Part shown: in pieces, positions 34,901-44,195 of the stretch | How positions within the stretch are numbered: the first letter of the stretch is position 1 | Layout: every line of letters begins with the position of its first letter | From: Membranipora membranacea | Taxonomy: Eukaryota > Bryozoa > Gymnolaemata > Cheilostomatida > Membraniporidae | Direction: 5' to 3' | DNA length: 64,000 nucleotides | NCBI GenBank assembly: GCA_914767715.1 | Contig: OU612075.1 | Location: 6,386,001-6,450,000 of the forward strand | Made by a program: the position numbers and the translations under genes | The notes under the pieces: generated by a model | Told to the model about the DNA's origin: nothing | The model's input: only the letters and a program-made list of their open reading frames with translations | The model's database searches: none

Positions 34901-37900
34901 ATATTTTATTGTGTGCAATGTGCCAGGCGGTTGATGCCACATGAGTTTGAGTTCCACTTTGGGAGGCTGGATTTTGGGAGTATTATTTTTTCTTATAAAA
35001 ATACATCTGGAAGACAAGGTCTTTGGAACACTAACACAACCTTATGCTCTCGATTGGATGGCAGAGATGTTTGTGTGGCAGTGGCAGCTTTTAGAAGGCG
35101 CAATAGTCTTAAAGGGCTCTTCACGCTGCCTGTTGGGGACCTGGTCGAGTAAATAATCACACTTAAAAGTAATGTTTTACCTCCTACTACCTTGTATTTA
35201 AGCCACACTGCCCCTTTGCAGACGTGTACTTATAGGGCAGACAGGGAGCCACAGCCTCCTCTAGAAAGCTCAAACATCATTGCAAAACATGTGTCAGAAT
35301 CAGCTACAGATACGGCTCTGTTTGGATTTCTATTCAAATTATATACTTTAAATCTTTCGCAGCTTGAGATTCCGCTCAGGTGACACTAGGTGAAACTAAC
35401 AATTCCCCCTGGGTTCATTTTTCCATGGAGCCTCTATTAATATTTCAAAACCACGCCATTGACTATATCGCTAGGTCATATGTCATATGTCATATCATAG
35501 GCGATTTTTGCGATTTGCAGAGTTGAAACTCGAATGGCCAAAATGTCATTAACTTATTTCATGATGATTGTTATGATTTTCAGATTAGAATGGAACTTTA
35601 TCAGAGTGACGGCACACTATTGAAGTACATGGAATATAATGCAGCGAATAGTGGCAACTCTCAAAACTGGTTTTCTAATGATACCTTCATATCCTCCTCA
35701 TGGACAGATCTTGCTTCTGATTTCACTCATAATATTTGGAGCATTCTTGGATCGTAAGTCGACCATACCACACTATTCCGTCATGGTCTTTGAATATCAA
35801 GGGCAACATCCTATAGTACAATATGAAGATTATATATATTAATGTAATGTAATATTGATCAGTCTATTAGAGAAGAAAATTTTTTGCGTTTTGTAGTCTC
35901 TTGTAATTCAATAATTGGCTAAGATCGCATTGGTCATGGTCATTGGCTGATTAGTGCAAGTTTCTCAGTGTGAGGATATAGGGCATCCGTTAAAGGCCAG
36001 CCCAATCTTCTGTTGTTTTACTAAACTGTAATAATTTTGTACCATAGAGAACAATTGAGAACATGCAGGCAAAGAGTTGAGCTGCATTTATACTGCAATT
36101 TTTTGTGACAGATTTTTTGGTTTGATTTTTCTGTTTTCCAACCTTAGCAACAGAAAATTTCATGACATTTGTGACAATAATCCGACAGGAAAATCTGAAT
36201 TATAAATGCAGCTGTATATATCATCGTAGAACCTGCAGGAGTGCAGGAACCAAATCTTTGTTTCCACCCTAGCTTGGCCCTCGAAATGAGTGTGAAGGAA
36301 TCAAGTTTTTGGTATCATTCTACATTCTGCGCATGCTCAGCTCTGGGCATGAGCTGATCTCTGCAAAATTGAGTCTCGGAATTCCGAAGCCATCTGATTG
36401 GCTACCTGCTCTGGTGACATACTCCCCAAAGCGTGTGGATTTGTTATTAATAGTTATCCTCTTGTCATTATTAGCTGATTTTGATTGACAGTTTATGCAG
36501 GGGATGTCCCATTTCCTCTTTCCAAAGTTGCATTCAGAACCCAAACTAAACTCATTGCTCTTGCACATGCGCAAATTCAAGATTCAATGATGCATACTTA
36601 GCCTTACGACACCTGCTTTGTGGTAATGATAGCCTAGTTTATCAGTGATCTACATGCCCAGTCAGATCACGAGAGTCAGTATGATCATTCTACAGTTCTC
36701 AGTCTAGTTTAGAATACTGCTCCAATTTCATAAACAGCCTGTGTCTCAGTTTCAACTTATTTTCACTCAAAGTTGAGATGGGAAAAGGTACTAAAAAGTT
36801 ACCTCTTTTAGTGAAAGTGATACGAAAAAGTACATTTTTAGTACCTTCTCGCCACATGAAGCTGAGCAACATAGCAGGTTGTTCATGAAATTAGATAAGC
36901 TTTCTAAAATAGGTTGAGAATGATACTTAAAACATGATTCTGTCACGTAATTGATAATACTTTCTGTTGACAGTGATATTGATAAAAGACATTTTTACAT
37001 TAGTAAAAATCATGGTGGCTGTAGTGTTGATGCTGGTTGGATGGTAACTGTCGACAAATACGTAGCCGATAGGGGGTGTGGAGAATGGGATCGTCCGGCA
37101 TCCGCTGCTGACCCCGTTCCTAGATTCTTATATTCAAGTCACTCAAATGCTACAGTATGGGCCATTGGCTGTAAGTAAATAATCCATAAAAAACTTCAGT
37201 TTTGTGTTTATGATAAATGCATGTGTATATAAAATAAAAGTGCCTCATACCGTAATATCTCACTTATAAGGCACCTCCCTTGGGAAAAATAAAAATGCTC
37301 CATTTATAATGCGACCCACAGCTAAAAGGCACCCTTTGAAACAAAACTAACCTCGATTGGAATCAAACCCGTGACATCGAATTTACACCATGCTTTCAAG
37401 ACAGACACTTTATACACTGAGCTAATCAGCCTCACCTTCCCTCTGTGGTTTTAGTCCAACCTTAATATAAAAATGCTTCAAATGATAGCCGCGCCTATAT
37501 GCTTCTCTGTTATAGGCGCCTTATAGGTGAGGTATTACGTAGCATTTTTTCGAAAGGTGTTTTGGAATAAAATGGAAGAAATCACAGTGCAAGAGGCCCA
37601 AGTTCAAGTCCCAGTTGAGGCCCTAAATGGAGCAGGGAGGAGCATTGGTAACCATCAGATTTATATACTATATATAAATATAACACAATCATAACAGTTT
37701 GTTGCGCGAGAGGCGGCCAGAGGCCCGAGTTCAGATCCCGATGAAGCCAGATTTTATTTACATATCAACTCTTTTACTACTTGGTGGTTTACCTTCTATT
37801 GTTATGGTACCTTTTTATTACTACTTACACCCACTACAACATTAAATTTAAAATCCTGGATTAAAGCTTCAGCGATCCAGCTTGGCTGAGCGGCTAGTAT

Positions 37901-38312
37901 GTTTGATCTCAGTGCGAGAAGCCTGTTCATATCCCGGTATAGCCAGATTTTATTTACATATCATCTCTTTATATACACCCATGAAGTTTTGTGGCATCTA
38001 TGATCGCGCATTTCTAGTTATTTATAGGCATTGATATGAATTTATGAATTTATAGACATAAAATAGACATTGCTTTTTCAGGGTCAAATTTATTTTCCCC
38101 TAATCCATTTGATCATATCAGTGTGTAAAAGTAGTAGTGATTGTGGTGGTGGTGGTGGTTGTGGTTGTGGTGGTGGTGGTGGTGGTGGTTTGTTCTTAAG
38201 GATGGGAAATGGATGAAAAACTTTCGCTTTGCATTGATATTGCATCATTCATCTTTTATACATTGCAGATTCAGAGTTTGATGTTTTGGTTGTGAAGATG
38301 TCATTCGACTAA
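28918..38312 (+). CDS. Secreted protein with four PAN/apple-like repeats and a novel C-terminal domain
   Basis: Thirteen exons join without a stop to 580 residues: 28918-29055, 29626-29776, 30379-30565, 31045-31166, 32055-32217, 32545-32660, 33099-33243, 33654-33763, 34217-34284, 34649-34780, 35584-35753, 36974-37170, 38269-38312. Residues 1-16 form a signal peptide (MVFVLILVISLSQTSG). Four repeats show C-x3-C followed by a further Cys and hydrophobics: C49/C53/C59, C143/C147/C155/C165, C235/C239/C247/C257, C326/C330/C337/C349; the last three follow the PAN/apple spacing with F-x-x-x-x-x-C. Each of repeats 2-4 is coded by an exon pair with phases 1-2-1, a sign of tandem exon duplication. Residues 445-580 form a separate domain with NWFSND, FYISKNHGGCSVDAGWMV and PRFLYSS. 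The protein is probably extracellular and binding in nature; no catalytic motif is seen. The intron after 33763 has a GC donor. Function not known. Confidence 0.8.
29130..29208 (+). mobile_element. LINE 3' tail fragment
   Basis: CCGGCACTATTCGGAAAACAT and GACTGCCAATAAAAGTGTTG match 17265-17325. It lies 80 bases after the first exon of the PAN-like gene. Confidence 0.5.
29225..29405. repeat. Repeat family D (CCCACAATGCAA) copy
   Basis: CCCACAATGCAATTTT and GATGCATTGTGGGAATTC face each other; related sequence is at 52612-52765 and a half copy at 30655-30690. A short foldback family. Confidence 0.5.
31205..31272. repeat. A/T simple repeat
   Basis: Repeated AATTTAAATTAATTTA and TTTATTTA words in an intron of the PAN-like gene. 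Confidence 0.8.
31563..31613. repeat. Foldback with GCTAGC ends
   Basis: GCTAGCAGGGAGTTTGGGA faces TCCCAAACTCACTGATGCTAGC. A related hairpin (CAGGGAGTTTGGGACA facing TGTCCAAAACTCCCTG) is at 39035-39070. Confidence 0.7.
33832..33958 (-). mobile_element. 5'-truncated SINE copy
   Basis: On the minus strand it reads GCGCGCTTGCTGTTCACTGCCAGG, then GTGGGTTCGAGTCCCACTGG and the end CACCCTCGGGTGTATA, matching the 3' third of the SINE at 19732-20133. It starts about 70 bases after exon 8 of the PAN-like gene. Confidence 0.8.
34405..34525. repeat. Two-unit tandem repeat, about 60 bp
   Basis: CTAGCTAAGGTTGTAGC is repeated at about 34416 and 34469, each followed by TATAAA and GGGTGGGTA. Located in intron 9 of the PAN-like gene. 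Confidence 0.65.
34858..34985 (+). mobile_element. Old SINE remnant
   Basis: GTGCCAGGCGGTTGATGCCACATGAG and GAGTTCCACTTTGGGAGGC align with TGCCAGGCGATTAGTGCCGCAGGAG and GAGCCCCACTGGGGGAGC of the intact SINE. The B box is eroded. The frames at 34913-35156 are not genes. Confidence 0.55.
37251..37539. mobile_element. MITE-like element with 25-bp inverted ends
   Basis: The left end CGTAATATCTCACTTATAAG (37251 on) is the inverse of the right end CTTATAGGTGAGGTATTACG (to 37539) with a few changes. The interior, read on the minus strand, contains a tRNA-like stretch with GATTAGCTCAGTGTATAA and GGGTTTGATTCC, resembling Pol III A and B boxes. It lies in the last intron of the PAN-like gene. Confidence 0.65.
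37560..37975 (+). repeat. Three tRNA-like modules in a row
   Basis: Modules near 37585-37625, 37700-37775 and 37870-37975 each carry a B-box-like word (GTTCAAGTCCC, GTTCAGATCCC, GTTCATATCCC). The last two end AGCCAGATTTTATTTACATATCA, and the third begins TTGGCTGAGCGGC like a Ser/Leu tRNA. The cloverleafs are too eroded to be working tRNA genes; a tRNA-derived SINE family is more likely. Confidence 0.55.
38136..38195. repeat. (GGT)n microsatellite
   Basis: GTGGTGGTGG interrupted by TTGTGG units, in the last intron of the PAN-like gene. Confidence 0.9.
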
Positions 38313-38414
38313 CTGTTGCGATGCTCTGGGATTTCTACTGATAATAATAATTCTATAGGCGCCAGACACTATGGCACAGGAGTGCAGTCTGAGATGTACT
38401 GAAAATGCTTAAAC

Positions 38415-38645
38415 TGAACAGGTGATATACTATCGCAAGTATATTTCTGATCGATAGAGAGTGTTCTAACTTACTTAGAATGAGTATTATCAGAAGGGAT
38501 TCAATGTGACAACCAATGGCCTATTTCATTAACTAGGGACGGGAACATGTTAGGTCCTCACACTAAATTGACTCTAACAATCAGAGATACACATGTTACC
38601 AGGGTAGTACTGGTCTCAGTGTGGAATAGGCCTACGCTCCAGTAT
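38415..38645. repeat. Repeat family E copy 1 (partner 45664-45900)
   Basis: GTGATATACTAT, CTGATCGATAGA, ATCAGAAGG, TTCAATGTGAC, ACTAGGGACGG, ACTAAATTGACTCTAAC and GATACACATGT occur in the same order, diverged, at 45664-45900. It overlaps the 3' untranslated region of the PAN-like gene. Confidence 0.7.
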
Positions 38646-38854
38646 GCCTTTTCGTTTTCAGGTAATGGTTCCACAAAATGTGTCAAAAAACAGTGTTGTT
38701 ATTTACATGTAAAGTTGTGATCATTCATCTTCTTAAGCTGCATTTTTTTCAATATGTTTGATGTATTATTATAAATTATATAGTATTACATATCATACAC
38801 AGTATAATTTACTATTTAATGTATAATATAATAAATACATAAGGTCATTGTTAG

Positions 38855-38860
38855 AATAAA
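38855..38860 (+). other. Likely poly(A) signal of the PAN-like gene
   Basis: AATAAA 540 bases after the stop; an earlier overlapping AATAAA near 38829 is an alternative. Confidence 0.45.
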
Positions 38861-39074
38861 AAGTTATTCTTGTATGTTATGTTGTCAGTTTGTTAGTCAT
38901 CTCATCAGTGATAACAGAATTAGCACCAATCTGTGATAAATCTCTTAGCAATAATTTACATTCAGGAGTTGCCTTCAGTGCATCAAAGGACAATTACACA
39001 ACAATTTATATTTGCGTTAACATTGTTTTGATCAGGGAGTTTGGGACATAGGCTGTCCAAAACTCCCTGGTTAG

Positions 39075-40611
39075 TTGTAACAGTGCTGTAAATCTAGACA
39101 AAAGGTTTAGAGTCAAGAATCCATTTTACCTAGGCTTTATAATAACGAATGTTATTGATAAATTGGTTGGAAGATTTGCTGTTGTTTATTTTCTTTTATA
39201 TAACTTCTCATGATTGCAAAACTAAGGATTCCCAAGGTGAAGTAGTATTGAAAAGCTTATCGATCTCGCTACTTTTATATGGCACATGGTGAAGTAATGT
39301 TATAAAAACATCCGAAAAATACAATATGGAACAAAAATAAACAGTTATAATTGGGTAAAATACACTAATGAAAGAATTTTTAATTCTCAATTTAATGACA
39401 ATACACTAAAAAGAGTGGAAGGCCCTAATAGTTGAATCTCAGTGCTGGTGCTACAGTATTAATTATGACTGCTTAAATAAATTTACAGTTCAAATACACA
39501 GGTACATGATTGTTTTAGTTCTATTTATAGGTCTACAATCTCTAGGGCGGCAGTCAAATAACAATTAAAGCATTCATTGATAGCGAGTTTAATCATTTTT
39601 TTTTTCACAACTTCGGCACATAACATGTTGCGTACATTGATATTTTTTTACTAATTTTAGTAATACTTTACCAACCAAATCATATATATCAGGGTGACCA
39701 CGTATGGGTGTGACTAGCTGAGCTTATGACAACAACTTTATTTGGGAGGGAAAGGAAGATCATAGTGTAAGTGCTCAGACTTAAATCCGGTGCAAACTTT
39801 TCCTCTTGACTCCATTAAGTTGACACCCAAAGACCAAAGCATGTTTTAGTCAGGCAGTTACTTGCTGTTTAGTAAGAAACAGAAGATTGGGCTGCCCCTA
39901 AAGAGGGACGCAAGGTGCCCTAAAGTGACTTTTGTGTTTCAGAACTTTGACTAGAACTGAAATATCTGAGCGCTAAAGTGAGGAAAATTTGGACTGGCCT
40001 TGTAGAATTACAGAACTGACATGCATGCTTCCAGGATATCTCAAGTGGATAGCTAAGAGTACTCTGGATGCCATAGAGAAGCTGAAAGCTCACTATAATG
40101 AAAACCTTGTCAATACTGGTTGACCCCATGAAGAGGCTTAAGGTAATGTCAGCAACAGACAAGGAGGGTAAAAAAACTTAGACACTGTAGAAAAAAACTT
40201 TCGCAAATTCACTATCTGGGTAGTAACAGGGTTGTCTATATTTCGGTCAAAAATATGGAAATTCCAGAAGTCGGTTTTTCCAGTTCTGCACAGGGGTTGA
40301 TAAAATCAGATCATGATTATATTGTCAGAGTACATCAGTTGACTTACTCCTGCACTGTAGATGCTTGTAGATTCTTATTTCCAGGCTCTACCCCAGGGGC
40401 AGGGTCTCAGCATCTGACCAGATATACTTTTGACAAAGATATGTCTAGTGATAGTTTTCCCTGTAAAAGAAAAAAACCTTGTTCAAAATCCATCTGCAGT
40501 TCCGCATTCATTGGGTAAGGTGAAGTTATCCTAGAGCACTAAGCAACATGCAAGGAGCAAGGTATGGGAGGCTGAAGTCAGCCTTATCTTGTCTCAGTAA
40601 AGTTTGCTCAA
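39075..40611. other. Spacer, no gene recognised
   Basis: Frames at 39208-39390, 39920-40162 and 40255-40518 have no recognisable motif. The last exon of the minus-strand NIPSNAP gene may lie here or just to the right but was not found. Confidence 0.3.
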
Positions 40612-40688
40612 ATTTGCCTGCATTTTGTTTCCATTCTGGTAAACATCAGCTCGAGTGTAAGCATCTCCAAATGCAGGCAAATTGAATT
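40612..40688. repeat. Foldback family C
   Basis: CTCAAATTTGCCTGCATTTT faces AAATGCAGGCAAATTGAA with about 35 bases between. Confidence 0.65.
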
Positions 40689-40743
40689 TTTTTTTTATGT
40701 AAACTTGTGGTCTCAAAGTGATACCACTGCTTCTATATGCTTC

Positions 40744-40968
40744 AAGTCAGCCAAATTTGTTGGCTCTGACTCGCTGGTAGGAGGGAGCAACATGCCAGGT
40801 CATATGGTACTTTCCTAAAAGTACCTATATATAAGTACCTGATATATAGTGACTGTGAAAACAAGTTAGTTTCACTTTCACTATATCTCAATAGCTGGTG
40901 CTATCAGTGACTCGGCATTATCTCGCCCACAAACCAAACAGCCGATCACATCCAACACATTGGCTAAC
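40744..40968. repeat. MITE family B, longest copy, inverse orientation
   Basis: GTCAGCCAAATTTGTTGGCTCT at the left and CCAACACATTGGCTAAC at the right are the termini. The interior matches 23108-23291 and 25848-26004 reversed (GGTACTTTCCTAAAAGTACC, AGTTTCACTTTCACTATATCTCAATA). Confidence 0.75.
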
Positions 40969-41450
40969 CCCCCCCCCTCCTATTCAGAAGTCTAGATCCA
41001 CCACTAAGGGATAACTTACATTCATCACGATGATATTTATGAGTTAGAGCTGGGTTTGTAGGAGACTCTAACTTGGCAGTATGAAATAGAACATAATCTA
41101 CAAATAGATAAACATACGTTAAACCAGAATAAGGAGTGTTTTAGCTTAAGTGTGTGAGCTCCACCTCTTTTGAGACAAAAAAAAGGAAAAGGGGCGGATT
41201 GGTAGTTAATTCTTGATCCCTTTGCCTGCAGCGTGAACGGTCCAAGGGAGCAATAGGAATGCAGGCAATTGGATTAAACTTGTTCTATAAAACAACCATC
41301 ACATTGTATAGTTACTTAAAATATTTTTCAGATCTCATCAGACATTCCGGGTTAATGATAATACATAGGAGTCGGCATGATCTCTCATGGTAACCAAGGC
41401 TCAAATTGACACAGTTCAAAATTTTTTCCATGCCCAACCATCATACTCAC

Positions 41451-42921
41451 ATATTGAAAGCGTTTCCTCTCCGAGTTCAGGGGTCCACATGCCAAGACAA
41501 GTGAGACCGGTACGAGTTATGTATTTATTCAGGACTTCTTCCAATCCTGACGCTCTCATACAATTATTAGGGTAAGTTTCCCGGCAAAAGGTGAACTTAT
41601 ACAGGAAATAGTATCCTTAAAACAAAACCCTAGAGTAGTAAACATTAGCTAGATTTTAAGCTGAGGCATATACTGTAAAGAGGTTTAGCTTCAAGGGTCG
41701 GTTCCATTATAACAGTGGGTGTGTAGAGATGGTGTATCAAGTATTGTGAGTTCACATATAAAAGAGGGTTAACCCCTCCTAATGTCCATTTCATGATGTC
41801 ATCAGTCTCGTACATTGCTGAGAAACTGCGGGCACTTTTATCTGCCACCAAATTTGTCCCTTCTTTATAGCATAATCATATATGTTTATGAGATATAGAT
41901 ATAGATAGGTATGAAAGATTTCATTTTCAAAGCATGGTCCAATGAGTTTGGTAAAATCTTTGTAAATTATGATTCACATGTGGTCTGCCATATTTTTTTA
42001 CAAAAGCGCTACCATATTTTTAAACACTACAAAATCCTATACATACCTCCGGGCCCAGAGGATGGGACTTGTAGAGGACCCTGATATGCTGACCTCATCG
42101 TTATACACTCCTGTGTATCATACAGCTCTCTCAGTGCAGAGTTAGCTGAGGCCCAGGAAGGATTATCAACTGGTAAGTTATGGATTTCAGCTTCACGGGC
42201 ATCATAATCAGCTAAAATACACATAAATAGTAATACATAGACACCCAATCTTTGGAAAATGCTTAGATTAAATAGGCACTGATGATATCCCTCAGTACAC
42301 ATGCACGATATGAGAAAGGGCTTATATTATATATGTTGATGATGCCCATGTTACACTAAGTGTTCTTGACATCGCCCTACAGCTACAGTGTGTCACTTTG
42401 ATCAACGTTACGAGCTCTTTCTTCCCACTAAGGGTGCCTGTAACTCCTAATAAGCAACTGAAAGCAAGTAATAATTTGGGAACAGTTTTTCTATATAACT
42501 CAATTTGTTACTGGCCAGTAAGGCACCGGACAACTTTTACTGCCATGTAAACATATGTAAGTGTCATACAGTTTTGGGCAAAATGATCACTCCTAGTGTT
42601 TAAAACATAGATATAGCTGTGTGCATCTATACAATGACATCCGCACATACCAATCAAACGAACAAAGCGAACAAAACATTGTTTCTAGTTACTGATGATC
42701 AAACCAGTGCAGAAAAATGAAAACACTGACCAAATTGATATATCTGAACGTATTGATTTAGCTTTCCAATATCAGTTGTGAATGCGCCCAGCGGAGGGGA
42801 CTTGGTCTTTAGTTCTGGCATCACATTTGACACAATCTCTAAAGCTCTGGCCATGTTACTCAGCCTCCCTGAATCAATCCTTAACTCATAGAGCTTGCTA
42901 CTAGCCATCTTTCTACAAGGT
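41451..42921 (-). CDS. NIPSNAP-family protein (three exons, 3' end not found)
   Basis: Three minus-strand exons join in frame: 42731-42921 (ATG at 42906-42908 after an untranslated piece and a TTTTTGTAG acceptor), 42047-42211 and 41451-41615, all with phase-1 junctions. The visible protein is about 169 residues. The first exon reads MASSKLYELRIDSGRLSNMA and then LGAFTTDIGKLNQYVQIYQF, the typical start of a NIPSNAP ferredoxin-like fold domain. The second has ADYDAREAEIHNLPVD and WASANSALREL. The third (ASGLEEVLNKY, then GLTCLGMWTPELGEETLSI) looks like the start of a second domain, as in NIPSNAP3/4-like proteins. NIPSNAP proteins act at mitochondria in animals; no targeting peptide is clear here. 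The final exon was not located, so the gene is either incomplete in my reading or truncated. Confidence 0.72.
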
Positions 42922-44195
42922 CTACAAAAAATATGTAATATGTAATAGAGATGGTCGTTATTAGCTCTACACAATTTTCAATATTCGGCAATATAAAGAC
43001 AGATTTAGTCATTTGCAGTTCCAATAAGCTTTCCATTATCTGTACATAGGCCTAAGCGATGTAAGCGATGAGGATTGCTACACCAGTTTTTGTGTGTCCA
43101 CCGGTCAAACTTTTGGCGGTACTGCGATACTATGATTGTCACTAATGGGCTCTTAAAACAAGTGTAAGCGATGGTTGTAGAAAGATGAACTACTCTAACG
43201 ATGGATCGGTCAGAGAGTGACTCGGTCTAACGCTTGGGGTCCCTGAGCCTGCATGAATGAGATCTGACATGGTTCTATAAATTTCTTGCAGCCCAAATGT
43301 TGTAAGGCACAACAGGTATGGAGCAGTTTTGAAAAGTCACAGAGCAATTAGGTATGGGTGCGGTGCGCATGTGTTCTGTCTGTAGTCAGTGCATCTTCAG
43401 CAGTTAAATACATACATACACCAAAATAATCTAGAAATGTTTTCTCTCCAAGAGAAAAATGTTCTCTGGGGCACTCAACCACTTGATTTGCACAACCAAC
43501 AGATAGCCTGTGCTGCACTGCTTGTAACTTCAGATGCCTTCAACCTATACCCATCTATCTATGTATGGTTAGCTACTTTCCACTCAAGGACAGGAATTTT
43601 CTGCTATGGGACCAGTCAAGCACCGACAGTTTAGTCACAGGTTTCACAGAAGTCATAAGTCAGTAATGAGTTGAAGCTAAGCAGCGATTCAAAGGGTATT
43701 CCTTGGTAATATTTATTATCAAAAATGGATAATTTAATTAGGGACATAACTTGGTACTTTTACTTGGTTAGTAGCTTTTTTATGCGTCTCTTTGGCACAG
43801 TAGTACAATTTTATTTGTTTGACTGTACTCAATGGCAGCTGAGGATTTCTTGTCAGCCTAGGGTAGTATGTATCTAGCCTTGGTAAAGGTGTTATGGTCA
43901 AATGTGCAGGCTGTCTGGAAATCCCCAGGTCAAGTGACAAGGCCCAACTGCAGATTCCTATTTTTGATTGGTCGGGGCAAAATAAGCTGACCAATTATAT
44001 TTGCCGTTTCAAAGATTAGAAATAACAAATGAAATTATTTGACTCATTACATATCTCATTTTCTCACTTTTCCAAATAGTCATCTCCTCTGATAACTTTC
44101 CATTCTACCATCAAATTGCACAGGATCGAGGGTAATACTGAACAGCTATACACTGGACTAGACTCCGGAACACAGCACATGTCAAGAACTCAGCC
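42922..44195. other. Divergent intergenic region, NIPSNAP and RBMX2
   Basis: About 1.3 kb between head-to-head genes. It must hold the leader exon of NIPSNAP and both promoters. The frame at 43389-43634 has no recognised motif. Confidence 0.4.

Noticed and set aside
34913-35208. Overlapping ORFs in intron 10 of the PAN-like gene
   Set aside because: Start lies in an old SINE remnant; no motif and no splice support.
37870-37975. tRNA-Ser/Leu gene
   Set aside because: Arms do not pair well and the sequence is one of a series of similar eroded modules, so a SINE is likelier.
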